Of a stretch of DNA of 64,000 nt, positions 43,559-52,298 are shown piece by piece (within the stretch, counting starts at the first letter, position 1; each line of letters begins with the position of its first letter). Source of the DNA: Dehalogenimonas formicexedens (lineage in GTDB: Bacteria; Chloroflexota; Dehalococcoidia; Dehalococcoidales; Dehalococcoidaceae); the NCBI RefSeq assembly GCF_001953175.1, contig NZ_CP018258.1:1392210-1456209 (forward strand), written 5' to 3'. The translations under genes and the position numbers were made by a program. The notes under the pieces were generated by a model. That model was not told where the DNA came from, ran no database searches, and worked only from the letters and a program-made list of their open reading frames with translations.

Positions 43559-44143
43559 TCATGATGCGGGTTGCTTGATCCCGCCCGGCGGCTGCTTTTT
43601 GGGTTCCTTGGCCGGCGCCACCTCGTAAACCTCGAAGTGCTTGCCTTTCAGGTAACGCTCCATGATGAAACCGATGCCGATAAACAGCGGCAGTGTAATT
43701 AGTGTCCGTACCAGGGTAAACTGGATGCCCAGGTAACCGATCTCGATGCCCAGCATCGGGATCTTCATCGAAGAGAAAGCCCCAAGGTAGATGAACAGGT
43801 TGCGTACGCTGATGCCTTTTTTCCACAGGACATAAGCCACCGGAAAAGCGCCGTACAGCGGGCCGGCCTGGAGCATGGCCAGCAGGACGACCAGGGCGAT
43901 GCCTTTGACGCCGGACTCATGGCCGATATGCTTCTGGACTTGTTCCTTGGGCAGCCAGACATCGAACAGTCCGACGACAATGAAGATGAACGGCACGAAA
44001 GAGATCATTTCTATCAGCGACACCCGGAAATTGGTGAACACCGTCTTCCCGGGATCGAAACCGATGGCGAACGATGCGGCGGTCACGAGGAGGAAAGCCG
44101 CCACCCAAAGCCAGGCCTGGTACTTCTTAAAAAGTATCGTCAC
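43559..44143 (-). CDS. Half-size COG0701-like permease subunit
   Basis: 194 residues with five helices and a basic, proline-rich tail. The segment VKGIALVVLLAMLQAGPLYGAFPVAYVLWKKG corresponds to the second half of a COG0701 permease. The metal-binding-type cysteines are absent. It overlaps the previous half-size gene by 4 bp, so the two products likely form one split transporter. Confidence 0.78.
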   Translation of the reverse strand: MTILFKKYQAWLWVAAFLLVTAASFAIGFDPGKTVFTNFRVSLIEMISFVPFIFIVVGLFDVWLPKEQVQKHIGHESGVKGIALVVLLAMLQAGPLYGAFPVAYVLWKKGISVRNLFIYLGAFSSMKIPMLGIEIGYLGIQFTLVRTLITLPLFIGIGFIMERYLKGKHFEVYEVAPAKEPKKQPPGGIKQPAS

Positions 44144-44622
44144 AAGATGACTCCGATCAGAAGACCGATGGCGATGGCAGCAAAGAAATTAAGCACGTTG
44201 CGTATGACGGCCGCCTGCCTCCCCAGGTACTTGATCTCCAAAGGCAGCGTGACCACGCCCACCATCATCAATGTTGTCATGAAAGTTCCCACCACGGCGT
44301 AGCTGGCCCCCTGCTGCAGCAACCCGGCGGCGATCGGGTAAGAGATAAAAGCAGGTATGAGTGTGATTGAGCCGACCACGGCGGCGATGGCAAAACCCAG
44401 CAGCCCGGACCCCGCCCCCAGGTAATGCTGGATATCATCGGGCGAGATCAGATAAAGGACAACGGAAACGATGATCAGGATGTTCAAAAAGGGCAGCAGC
44501 ATGCGTGAAAACATCTGCCAGCCGCGTTTGAAACCGGCGATGGTCTTCTGCCGGTCCATGGCGAAGGACAGCGCCGACAGAATCAAGGCGACGGAGATGA
44601 AGATAATGGCGTTATTGCTCAT
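44140..44622 (-). CDS. Half-size COG0701-like permease subunit
   Basis: 160 residues with four to five helices from the ATG at 44622. GSITLIPAFISYPIAAGLLQQGASYAVVG matches the first half of the same permease family. The start lies 11 bp inside the end of the upstream selenoprotein-like gene, so translation is coupled. The upstream in-frame extension to 44685 runs through that gene and is not used. Pairs with the next gene. Confidence 0.78.
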   Translation of the reverse strand: MSNNAIIFISVALILSALSFAMDRQKTIAGFKRGWQMFSRMLLPFLNILIIVSVVLYLISPDDIQHYLGAGSGLLGFAIAAVVGSITLIPAFISYPIAAGLLQQGASYAVVGTFMTTLMMVGVVTLPLEIKYLGRQAAVIRNVLNFFAAIAIGLLIGVIL

Positions 44623-44926
44623 TAGCCATCGCTGTTTCAACGGATTTGGTGATTTTGTCCGGGACCTCGGTACTGTGAGAAACAACTTTACCGCCCAGGG
44701 TCACCATGGGAAGAACCCGGAGGCCCCGGGCATTGAACAGATCAATCGCCTCGCGGTAGTTTTCTTCGGATCCATCGATACCTTCGATATCGACAATTGT
44801 TGGCGTGGTTCCGAAAGCCTTATTCAACTGTTTCGAAATGGCGTCAATCGTCGACGACGATTGTCCCACCGGGTTTCAACAGCCCCTTCGGGGTAAGAAA
44901 ATAAGAGCCGTCTCTTGAGCCGTCAT
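44612..44926 (-). CDS. Thioredoxin-fold selenoprotein candidate (Cys-Sec motif, in-frame TGA)
   Basis: Reading from the ATG at 44926, which has a strong GGGAGG site five bases away, gives ALIFLPRRGC, then TGA (44876-44878), then NPVGQSSSTIDAISKQL to a normal stop: 104 residues with codon 17 as TGA. The product is a complete thioredoxin-like fold: strand, Cys-Sec at the helix start, and cis-Pro in LRVLPMVTLGG. Without the first 19 codons the protein would begin inside helix 1 and have no redox residue. A SECIS-like hairpin starts 12 nt after the TGA. First gene of the permease operon. If TGA is a true stop, translation would restart at GTG 44869, which has poor spacing. Confidence 0.75.
44845..44863 (-). 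promoter_or_regulatory. Candidate bacterial SECIS hairpin
   Basis: On the minus strand an 8-bp perfect stem CAATCGTC/GACGATTG with loop GTC, starting 12 nt after the in-frame TGA. Loop start is about 20 nt from the TGA and its first base is G, which fits bacterial SECIS elements that recruit SelB. Confidence 0.6.
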
Positions 44927-45008
44927 TCAGCCTCCCTGAGATGATTATTCATATCGGAAACGAAACACTATTTTGTAAAAAGAGTTGCGGAACTATCTCT
45001 ATATGCGC

Positions 45009-45036
45009 ATTTTAGCATATTGACCGGACATTTCAA
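45009..45036 (-). promoter_or_regulatory. Promoter of the selenoprotein/permease operon
   Basis: On the minus strand TTGAAA (45031-45036), 16-bp spacer and TAAAAT (45009-45014). An inverted repeat ATATGC-N8-GCATAT (45001-45006 with 45015-45020) overlaps the -10 and is a possible repressor site. The inferred leader is about 75 nt. Confidence 0.5.
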
Positions 45037-45114
45037 AGGCGAATAGAGCCCTATCGGAGAAAAAACGTATTGACAATTGAACCGGGTAAAAAACAAAAGG
45101 GCGCGATGGTGGAA

Positions 45115-45828
45115 CTAAAATCCCAGCATCTGATCCAATCCCGGGCTGCCGCTTCTGCCGGGGTATTTTTTCAGCCGGGCGAGGGCTTTCTTGGTATCCG
45201 ATGCAACTCGGGCTTTATCGGTGTGCTTGAGGCGGTACTTGAACAGCCAGTAAGTGAACTCCCGCATCTCCGACAGCTTCAGCGACCGGCTGGTGCGCTC
45301 GCCCCGGTCGCGCCGGAACATTTTCAACAGTTCACCCCGAGGCTGGTCATATATCCGGACAAAACTCTCTTCGATGGTGTCGAATTCCTTGATCACCAGT
45401 GACCGCTGGTCCTTGCGGACCTCTTCCTGGACAGCCAGTATCAGCGCCTCCTCCACGGTAATGCCGTAGAAATAGTTCAGGTGCTGCTGGTAGCGGATAT
45501 CCCCCATAAGCCGGCGCATTTCCTCAGGCGAGACTTCGAACGGCGCCCTGGATTCGAATAAAAGCGACACCCGTTCCTTTTCCGGAATGAGGTCCCTGGC
45601 GGTCTCTGTCAGGCGTTCGGCAAGGAGCAGGAAATCAAGGGCTTCGCCTTCGATAAGGTATCGGTAAACTCGGCCGTCGACACATTCTTCGTCGGCTTGC
45701 CACATCCCGATGGTCTCCAGGAGCGCCAGGTACCAGCGCGCTCCGGCTTCTATCGCCGAGCGCAAGTGCTGGATAGCCCGCGCCGAACTCTCTGTCAGCT
45801 CCGTCGTACCGCAGGTCTCTTCAACCAT
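45115..45828 (-). CDS. Conserved-looking hypothetical protein downstream of secA
   Basis: 237 residues, soluble, largely alpha-helical, acidic N-terminal half and basic C-terminal tail (about KKALARLKKYPGR). No family recognised. It begins five bases after the secA stop on the same strand, so it is co-transcribed. Codon use is like that of its neighbours. Possibly a lineage-specific protein. Confidence 0.75.
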   Translation of the reverse strand: MVEETCGTTELTESSARAIQHLRSAIEAGARWYLALLETIGMWQADEECVDGRVYRYLIEGEALDFLLLAERLTETARDLIPEKERVSLLFESRAPFEVSPEEMRRLMGDIRYQQHLNYFYGITVEEALILAVQEEVRKDQRSLVIKEFDTIEESFVRIYDQPRGELLKMFRRDRGERTSRSLKLSEMREFTYWLFKYRLKHTDKARVASDTKKALARLKKYPGRSGSPGLDQMLGF

Positions 45829-45833
45829 TTATC

Positions 45834-48800
45834 CTACGCCCCGCAGCACTTCTTGTATTTTTTCCCGCTGCCGCACGGGCATGGATCATTCCGGCCGACC
45901 TTATGGCCCTCAGCGTCCTTGGCGGCATGAGTTACGTTCGAACCCGCCGTGGCTGCCTGCATCGGCGATGAGGCGTTAGGCGTGAGGGCTGATTGCGCCG
46001 AACCTGCGGCTGCCCCGACGGCCAACGGTGCCTGCCTAGCCTGGATTCTCTGGGGAGAGGCGCCCGCGGGCTGCCCCTGTCTCACCACCTGGACCTTGAA
46101 AATGGTGTGGACCACATCATGCTTGATGCCTTCAAGGAGGTCTTCAAATGCCCGGTAGCCTTCGTTCTTGTAGGCATCGACGGCCTTGACCTGCCGCAGC
46201 GTCTGCCAGCCGGCCTCGAGACGCAAGTGTTCCACAAAAGTCAGGTGCTCGATCCACAGGGTATCGATAACCCGGAGCATCAGATGGCGCTCTATCTGGC
46301 GCAGTACTTCGGGGGGGATCTCTTGCTCTTTTTTAGCGTACTGCTCCTCAGACCAGCACTTCAGCCGCTCCGCGACCTCGTCTGCGGACAGTCTCTGGAT
46401 CTCCTCTGCGGTGAGGTCCGGCGGTAGGGACATGAAGGCGGCGATGTCGGCAAGAAGCCCGGCGGTATCCCAGTCCTGGTAATCCAGGCCGGCCAGACGG
46501 TCGGCGACAATGGCGTCGATTGTCTCCTTGACCATATCCAAGATATTGGTTTTCAGATCCGCCCCGGAGAGTATTTTCTTGCGCTCCCCGTAAATGATCT
46601 CGCGGTGCTTGTTGACCACGTCGTCGTATTCGACCAGGTTCTTGCGGATATCGAAGTTGAAGCCTTCGACCCGCTTCTGGGCGTTTTCGATGGACTTGGA
46701 GATCATCGAGTTTTCGATCGGCGTATTTTCGTCGAAGCCCAGGCGCTCCATCAGCCCCCGGACCATGTCGCCGCCGAACCGCCGCATGATATCGTCTTCT
46801 AGCGACACGAAGAAGCGGGATGACCCTGGGTCTCCCTGGCGGCCGGAACGGCCGCGTAGCTGGTTGTCGATGCGGCGTGCCTCATGGCGCTCCGTGCCGA
46901 TGACGTGCAGGCCGCCGGCCTTGACCACGGCGACGTAGCGCTCCAGCCACTCGTTGAAGCGCTTCTTTTCCTTGTCCAGGACCGACTGGCAGCGCCCGGT
47001 GTCAATGCGGCACTCAACCTTCTTGGGGTTGGCCGGCAATTCCTTCTCCATGTCGCCGACCCACTTGCCGTAGACCGTCATGTAGTGTTCGGCGACGGCT
47101 TTCAGGGTCCGCTCCAGTTCATCGATCTCAGCGAGCTTGCCGCTTGTAACAGCCATCGCCGGATCGTTTTTTACTTCCTGGATGTATTCCAGCCTCTTGG
47201 TATTGATAAGCCCCTGGAGCCGGGTGATTTCGGCTTCCTCGGTTTCGATGCCTTTCTCGAACTCGGTGAGTTTCTCCCTGTCGACCGCCGATTTGGCGAA
47301 TTCTTCGCCCAGGTAAGTTTTCAGGTCTCCCATCGGGTCGTAAGTATCGAGACGGCCGCCGAGGATGATGTCGACGCCGCGGCCTGCCATGTTGGTTGCC
47401 ACGGTCACCGCTCCCGGTTTGCCGGCTTCAGCGACGATGGCGGCTTCCCGTTCATGCTTCTTAGCGTTCAAAACCTCGTTGGGGATGCCTTTTTTCCGGA
47501 GCATCTCGGATATGAGATCGGAGTTTTCGATGGATACCGTGCCCAGGAGCACCGGGCGTCCGGCGGCCCGCATCTCCTCGACCTCACGGACGACAGCCTT
47601 GAATTTGGCGTCAACATCCTTGTAAATCTGGTCGGTCTGGTCGTCGCGGATCATCGGCCGGTTGGTGGGAATGGCTACCACTTCCAGCTTGTAGATACGG
47701 GCAAATTCTTCGGCCTCGGTGAGCGCCGTGCCGGTCATGCCCGCCAGTTTGTCGTACATGCGGAAGTAGTTCTGGATGGTGATGGAGGCGTAGGTCTTGG
47801 ATTCCTCGCGGACCTTGACCCCTTCCTTGGCCTCGATAGCCTGGTGCAAGCCTTCGGAGTAGCGGCGGCCGACCATCTTGCGGCCGGTAAACTCATCGAC
47901 GATGACGATGCCGATCTGCCCGTCCGGGTCGCGATCGACCACGTACTGCCGGTCTCGGAGATAAAACTCCTTGGCCGAGAGGGCGTTCCTTAGCTGGCGC
48001 ATGAGGTGAGAGTTCTGCGGGTCATAGAGGTTGTCGGTCTTCATCAGACCTTCGCGTTTGAGCAGGCCTTCGATCTTGGACCAGCCGTCCTCGGTGGGTT
48101 CGGCCTGGCGTTCCTTGATTTTAACCTCATAATCGGTTTCGGGCTTGAGCTTCTGAACCAGCCGGGCGAAGGTCTGGTAAAGCTTCCCGGCTTCAACGTC
48201 CGGCGCCGAAATGATCAGAGGCGTCCGGGCTTCGTCGATGAGCAGGTTATCGACTTCGTCGACAATGGAGAAGTAGGGTCCTTCAGGCCGCTGGACGCAC
48301 TGCTTGAGGTCGATAACCATGTTGTCGCGGAGATAGTCGAAGCCGAACTCCGCCGAGGTGCCGTAGGTGATATCGGCATCGTAGGCTTCCTTGCGCGGCA
48401 CCGGCTTGTAATGCTTCCAGGGATCGTTTTCCTTACCGGAATTGTAGTTTGGGTCGAACAGACGGGAAGGTTGGTGCTCATCAGGCGTCTGCATCGGGTA
48501 GATGGACGCCACGGAAACGCCCAGCGCGTGATAAACCGGTCCCATCCAGTAGGCGTCGCGGCGGGCCAGGTAATCGTTCTGAGTGATAAGGTGGGCGCCC
48601 CGGCCCAAGAGAGAATTCAGGTAGAGCGGCAGGGTGGCGACGAGAGTCTTGCCTTCGCCGGTCTTCATCTCGGCAATATGACCCTCGTGCAGGACCGAAC
48701 CGCCGATGATCTGGACATCGTAATGCCTGAGGCCCAGTGTCCTTCTCGATGCCTCGCGAACCGCGGCAAAAGCTTCGGGCAGCACGCCCTCAAAGCATGA

Positions 48801-49073
48801 GTTCTCCAGTACGATGATCTTGTCCTTGAGCTTGTTGCGGTCTTCCGGGCTGACGGTAACCGCCAGTTGCTCCCGGAGATTGTCGATATCGCCCTTGAGT
48901 TCGGCGTACTCCTCCGCCACCCTGGCCTTGAATTCGGCGGTCTTAGCCTTGAGTGCCTCATCGCTTAGCTTGACGAATTCGGGTTCGAGAGCGTTAACCT
49001 GGGCAACTAGCGGCTGTAGACGTTTGATCTCTTTCTCATTGGAATCCACCATTTTACCGAACCATTTGAACAT
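45834..49073 (-). CDS. secA: Protein translocase ATPase SecA
   Basis: 1079 residues, longer than usual (about 850-900). Walker A in EMKTGEGKTLVATLP, Walker B-type DEVDNLLIDEARTPL, helicase motif RGRSGRQGDPGSSRFF, and a C-terminal SEC-C zinc motif CPCGSGKKYKKCCG. It drives preproteins through SecYEG. The extra length is mainly a charged, helical insertion of roughly 120 residues between DIILGG and GGLHVIGTERHE in the second nucleotide-binding fold. Confidence 0.97.
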   Translation of the reverse strand: MFKWFGKMVDSNEKEIKRLQPLVAQVNALEPEFVKLSDEALKAKTAEFKARVAEEYAELKGDIDNLREQLAVTVSPEDRNKLKDKIIVLENSCFEGVLPEAFAAVREASRRTLGLRHYDVQIIGGSVLHEGHIAEMKTGEGKTLVATLPLYLNSLLGRGAHLITQNDYLARRDAYWMGPVYHALGVSVASIYPMQTPDEHQPSRLFDPNYNSGKENDPWKHYKPVPRKEAYDADITYGTSAEFGFDYLRDNMVIDLKQCVQRPEGPYFSIVDEVDNLLIDEARTPLIISAPDVEAGKLYQTFARLVQKLKPETDYEVKIKERQAEPTEDGWSKIEGLLKREGLMKTDNLYDPQNSHLMRQLRNALSAKEFYLRDRQYVVDRDPDGQIGIVIVDEFTGRKMVGRRYSEGLHQAIEAKEGVKVREESKTYASITIQNYFRMYDKLAGMTGTALTEAEEFARIYKLEVVAIPTNRPMIRDDQTDQIYKDVDAKFKAVVREVEEMRAAGRPVLLGTVSIENSDLISEMLRKKGIPNEVLNAKKHEREAAIVAEAGKPGAVTVATNMAGRGVDIILGGRLDTYDPMGDLKTYLGEEFAKSAVDREKLTEFEKGIETEEAEITRLQGLINTKRLEYIQEVKNDPAMAVTSGKLAEIDELERTLKAVAEHYMTVYGKWVGDMEKELPANPKKVECRIDTGRCQSVLDKEKKRFNEWLERYVAVVKAGGLHVIGTERHEARRIDNQLRGRSGRQGDPGSSRFFVSLEDDIMRRFGGDMVRGLMERLGFDENTPIENSMISKSIENAQKRVEGFNFDIRKNLVEYDDVVNKHREIIYGERKKILSGADLKTNILDMVKETIDAIVADRLAGLDYQDWDTAGLLADIAAFMSLPPDLTAEEIQRLSADEVAERLKCWSEEQYAKKEQEIPPEVLRQIERHLMLRVIDTLWIEHLTFVEHLRLEAGWQTLRQVKAVDAYKNEGYRAFEDLLEGIKHDVVHTIFKVQVVRQGQPAGASPQRIQARQAPLAVGAAAGSAQSALTPNASSPMQAATAGSNVTHAAKDAEGHKVGRNDPCPCGSGKKYKKCCGA

Positions 49074-49278
49074 CTAACTGACCCCTTTTTAAGCCCTGAA
49101 CGGGCGGTATTATTCTATATAACGCGCGAAGGCGTTCTTTGTATTGTACCATATCGAGGAAAAACGGTCGGCGAGTACAAACACATGATTCGACCGGACA
49201 GACAAACCAATAGCCACCGCATGACAAGACCGCCTTCCGCTGTAAGAAGGCCGCCGTTGCCGGAATGAGGCGAGGAAA

Positions 49279-49659
49279 CTAAACCGTTTTTGGTGATCTG
49301 AGGGCGAACCAGAAGATCAAGCTGTACACCACCGCAGCCGAAAACAATACCGGATTGTAGATGCCGCTGGGGTTTACCGTGAAGCTATCGATAAAAGCAA
49401 TCAATGTTATGACGGCTAGTATCGCACCGGCGACAAGATTGACCGTCCGGTTGGTGTTACCTTTGAGGACCATGGAAAGAACCACAAAGAGGAGAACCAC
49501 CAGGGAATAACCGATGAGATCTTCGGCACGAACCAACGAGAGATTATTGTAGTTTTCTGCGGTCTCGCCCCTGGCCAACGCCGCGTAAGCCAGGACTGCC
49601 AGCAATCCCACAATCCAAAGAACTGTGTTGCGGAGGTAACCAGAACTGAGTTTTTCCAC
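49279..49659 (-). CDS. Four-helix membrane protein of unknown function
   Basis: 126 residues with about four hydrophobic helices. The GTG at 49659 is eight bases from GGAGG and is followed directly by the first helix. A strong promoter lies just upstream. A longer in-frame version to 49851 would overlap hisA on the other strand and is rejected. No family recognised. Confidence 0.65.
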   Translation of the reverse strand: MEKLSSGYLRNTVLWIVGLLAVLAYAALARGETAENYNNLSLVRAEDLIGYSLVVLLFVVLSMVLKGNTNRTVNLVAGAILAVITLIAFIDSFTVNPSGIYNPVLFSAAVVYSLIFWFALRSPKTV

Positions 49660-49690
49660 GGTCAATACCTCCAAAGTGTATTTGGAGAAA

Positions 49691-49719
49691 ATTATTGGCG
49701 CGGCTACCAGGCATGTCAA
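49691..49719 (-). promoter_or_regulatory. Promoter of the membrane protein gene
   Basis: On the minus strand TTGACA (49714-49719), 17-bp spacer, AATAAT (49691-49696). It gives a leader of about 25 nt to the GTG and fixes the start choice. Confidence 0.65.
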
Positions 49720-49781
49720 TAGATACGAGAAGAATATTTTACCTCGCTTACATTGATTAGCCCCGCAATCTGCCGCAATGG

Positions 49782-49787
49782 TATAAT
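49782..49787 (+). promoter_or_regulatory. Extended -10 promoter of hisA
   Basis: TGGTATAAT with no good -35, as in extended -10 promoters. The start site would be about 17 nt before the hisA ATG. Confidence 0.45.
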
Positions 49788-49810
49788 GCCATTCATTGTC
49801 AAAATCCGGC

Positions 49811-50545
49811 ATGAGAGAGCCAAACATCGAAATAATTCCCGCCATAGACATTCGCGGCGGCCGCTGCGTCCGGTTGGTGCAGGGTGATTACTCCCGCGAG
49901 ACCGTCTATTCCGATAACCCCCTGGAGATGGCCCTCAAGTGGCAATCGATGGGCGCGTCCCGGCTGCATATCGTCGACCTTGACGGCGCCGCCTCCGGGG
50001 AAATGGTCAATTTCAACGTCATCAGCCAGATCGCTGCCGCCACGCAGGTTCCGGTGCAGATCGGAGGCGGTATCCGCGACATCGAGCGCGTGAAAAAGCT
50101 GCTTTCGGCGGGTATCGACCGTGTGATCCTCGGCACCGCCGCCGTCGAAAACCCGGCGTTTGTTCAGGAAGCCTGCGGCAAATACCCGGAATCCGTTATC
50201 GTCAGCCTGGATGCCCGCGAGGGCAAAATGGCGGTCAAGGGCTGGCAAGAAGAAACCGACCTGCCGGTGCTCTCGTTCGCCCGGCAAATGATGGCGCGGG
50301 GAGTGCGGCGTTTCGTCTTTACCGATATTTCCCGCGACGGCATGCTGACCGAGCCCAATTTCACCGCCCTGTTCGAACTTATCCAGGCCATCAGAGCGCC
50401 GGTCATCGCCTCCGGCGGCATCGCTTCAATCAGCCACCTGCAGATCCTTAAACTCATCGGGGCTGAGGCGGCGATACTCGGCAAGTCCATTTATTCAGGC
50501 GCGATCGATCTCAGGCAAGCGCTGAAGACGATAGACAAATCGTAA
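49811..50545 (+). CDS. hisA: HisA, phosphoribosylformimino-5-aminoimidazole carboxamide ribotide isomerase
   Basis: 244 residues of the TIM barrel. IIPAIDIRGGRCVRLVQGDY holds the first catalytic Asp, VQIGGGIRD the first phosphate loop, VFTDISRDGML the second catalytic Asp and VIASGGIAS the second phosphate loop. It catalyses the fourth step of histidine synthesis. The ATG at 49811 gives the family start. hisI follows 70 bp downstream, presumably the end of a split his operon. Confidence 0.95.
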   Translation: MREPNIEIIPAIDIRGGRCVRLVQGDYSRETVYSDNPLEMALKWQSMGASRLHIVDLDGAASGEMVNFNVISQIAAATQVPVQIGGGIRDIERVKKLLSAGIDRVILGTAAVENPAFVQEACGKYPESVIVSLDAREGKMAVKGWQEETDLPVLSFARQMMARGVRRFVFTDISRDGMLTEPNFTALFELIQAIRAPVIASGGIASISHLQILKLIGAEAAILGKSIYSGAIDLRQALKTIDKS

Positions 50546-50615
50546 TTTCTAATATCTAAATCCTAAATAAATTCAAATATTCAATTTTAAAATCCAAAAG
50601 AGGAGAGGAAGTTTC

Positions 50616-50966
50616 ATGGCAGTCAAGGGCAAAGGGTTAAAACTGGATGACAAGGGGCTGGTGGCGGCCATCGTGCAGGACGCCAAGACCGGCCAGGTGC
50701 TGATGCTGGGTTACATGAACAAGGAATCCGCCAAACTGACCCTGGAGACCGGCAGCGTCTGGTTCTACAGCCGCTCCCGCCAGGAACTCTGGAACAAGGG
50801 CGCCACTTCCGGCAACAAACTCATCGTCAAGGAATTGTGGCTGGACTGCGATAACGACGCCATCCTGGTCAAGGCCGAGCCGATGGGTCCCACCTGCCAC
50901 ACCGGCGAGACCAGTTGCTTCTTCGAACCCCTCACCATGGAATACGTCGCCGCCACCAAAGATTAA
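50616..50966 (+). CDS. hisI: HisI, phosphoribosyl-AMP cyclohydrolase
   Basis: 116 residues. [38 protein letters not shown] holds the substrate site. Zinc and metal ligands lie in DCDNDAIL and in [12 protein letters not shown]. It catalyses the third step of histidine synthesis. Monofunctional; no HisE domain is fused. GAGAGGA lies upstream of the ATG. Confidence 0.95.
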   Translation: MAVKGKGLKLDDKGLVAAIVQDAKTGQVLMLGYMNKESAKLTLETGSVWFYSRSRQELWNKGATSGNKLIVKELWLDCDNDAILVKAEPMGPTCHTGETSCFFEPLTMEYVAATKD

Positions 50967-50984
50967 ACCGGTCAAGCATTGAAC

Positions 50985-51019
50985 AAACGGCCCCGCCACG
51001 ATTTGTGGCGGGGCCGTTT
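50985..51019. terminator. Strong bidirectional terminator
   Basis: A 15-bp perfect stem (50985-50999 with 51005-51019) and a 5-nt loop, followed by TCATTTTC. It lies between convergent hisI and the DUF1385 gene. Confidence 0.9.
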
Positions 51020-51039
51020 TCATTTTCTCAGTGAAGCCG

Positions 51040-51999
51040 CTAAGTCAGCGGCTCGGCGTCTGTTACCGGCATGGGTTCGATAGGTGACTCAACAGGTACC
51101 GGCGCCGGGTAAAGCTCCGCTTCCATCTCCGGATGGTCGATAACGATTGCCTTCTTCAGCGCGGCGATGCCGACCTCCAGTTGCGCCAGCTCGGGAACCC
51201 GTGTCGTCAATGACTGCAGCCAGAGGCCCGGTCGAGTCAGGGCTTTGACCAGGGCGTTATCGCCATGGCCGGCGGCGAATCTGGTAAATTCATACGACAG
51301 GCCGGCGATCACCGGCAGTAACAGTATTCTGGATAAAATCATTATCCACAGGGCTGGTTTGCCGATGAGGCTGAAGACGAAGATGGCGATGACCATCACC
51401 GCCAGCAGGAAGCTGGTGCCGCAGCGGGTGTGGGCGGTGGAAAATTCCCGCACAGAAAGGGGATCCAGCTTTACGCCGTGCTCAAAAGCGTTGATCGACT
51501 GGTGCTCCGCGCCGTGATAGGCAAACATCCGCTTGATATCCGGCATTCTGCCGACTAACTTCAGGTATCCTATGAATAGGATCATCCGTATCAGGCCTTC
51601 GACAAGGTTGAACAGGACCGCCGATTCCAGCCAGCGGTTGAAAATGCTGGTGACCAGCAGCGGCGTTAAAACGAAGATGGCGATCGACGCCGCCAGCGAA
51701 AAGCCGACGAACCCCCAGAGCAGCCACGGCGAAACTTTCTCGGTCTCTTCTTCCTGCATCGCCACCTCGGCCGAGCGCATCAGTGTCTGCATGCCGAGAA
51801 ACATCGCCTCGAGGAGCACGATGACGCCGCGGGTGAAAGGTAACTGCCGCAGTTTGCCGGTATAAATGCTGGGCAGTGGCTGCGACTCGACGAGTATGTC
51901 GCCCTGGGGCCTTCTGACCGCCGTCACCAGCGATTTCTGGCCGCGGATCATTACGCCCTCGATGATCGCCTGCCCGCCGTAATAAAATTTCTGAGCCAT
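51040..51999 (-). CDS. DUF1385 family membrane protein
   Basis: 319 residues. YYGGQAIIEGVMIRG at the start and AYHGAEHQSINAFEHG with HTRCGTSFLL in the middle are the DUF1385 signature. Four to five helices, and a C-terminal tail rich in Pro and Glu. Function unknown. It commonly lies between the rpmE/rpmA group and prfA in related genomes, and here follows rpmE after a terminator. Confidence 0.9.
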   Translation of the reverse strand: MAQKFYYGGQAIIEGVMIRGQKSLVTAVRRPQGDILVESQPLPSIYTGKLRQLPFTRGVIVLLEAMFLGMQTLMRSAEVAMQEEETEKVSPWLLWGFVGFSLAASIAIFVLTPLLVTSIFNRWLESAVLFNLVEGLIRMILFIGYLKLVGRMPDIKRMFAYHGAEHQSINAFEHGVKLDPLSVREFSTAHTRCGTSFLLAVMVIAIFVFSLIGKPALWIMILSRILLLPVIAGLSYEFTRFAAGHGDNALVKALTRPGLWLQSLTTRVPELAQLEVGIAALKKAIVIDHPEMEAELYPAPVPVESPIEPMPVTDAEPLT

Positions 52000-52034
52000 G
52001 TCGTGAATCCTACTCCAATAAAATATCGGGTAAC

Positions 52035-52065
52035 AAAAAAGGAGCGGTTTTCAGCCGCCCCTTTT
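52035..52065 (-). terminator. Intrinsic terminator after rpmE
   Basis: On the minus strand an 11-bp stem with one G-U pair (52055-52065 with 52037-52047), 7-nt loop, ending in a T6 run. It should end most transcripts of the L21-L27-L31 operon before the DUF1385 gene. Confidence 0.85.
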
Positions 52066-52082
52066 CAATCGGTCGCGAGTTA

Positions 52083-52292
52083 TTATTTGTCCTTGATGTT
52101 GTAGCGCTGCTTGAAGCGGTCAACCCGGCCGGCGGTGTCGACCATGCGCTTTTCACCGGTGTAAAACGGATGGCATTTGTTGCAAAGCTCCACTTTGATG
52201 GTGGGCGAGGTCGAGCCCAGCATGAAAGTGTTGCCGCAGGAACAGGTCACTTTGGCATCAGGAAAATACTTGGGGTGCAGTTTTTCTTTCAT
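52083..52292 (-). CDS. rpmE: 50S ribosomal protein L31 (zinc-binding type)
   Basis: 69 residues. MKEKLHPKYFPDAKVTCSCGNTF with a later ELCNKCHPFYTGEK: the cysteines (two plus CxxC) mark the zinc-containing form of L31. It is seven bases from rpmA in the same direction. Confidence 0.97.
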   Translation of the reverse strand: MKEKLHPKYFPDAKVTCSCGNTFMLGSTSPTIKVELCNKCHPFYTGEKRMVDTAGRVDRFKQRYNIKDK

Positions 52293-52298
52293 AGTCCG

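Noticed and set aside
46884-48800. Long plus-strand frames (369 and 264 aa) opposite secA
   Set aside because: They are shadows of SecA codons; no ribosome-binding site and no recognisable protein.
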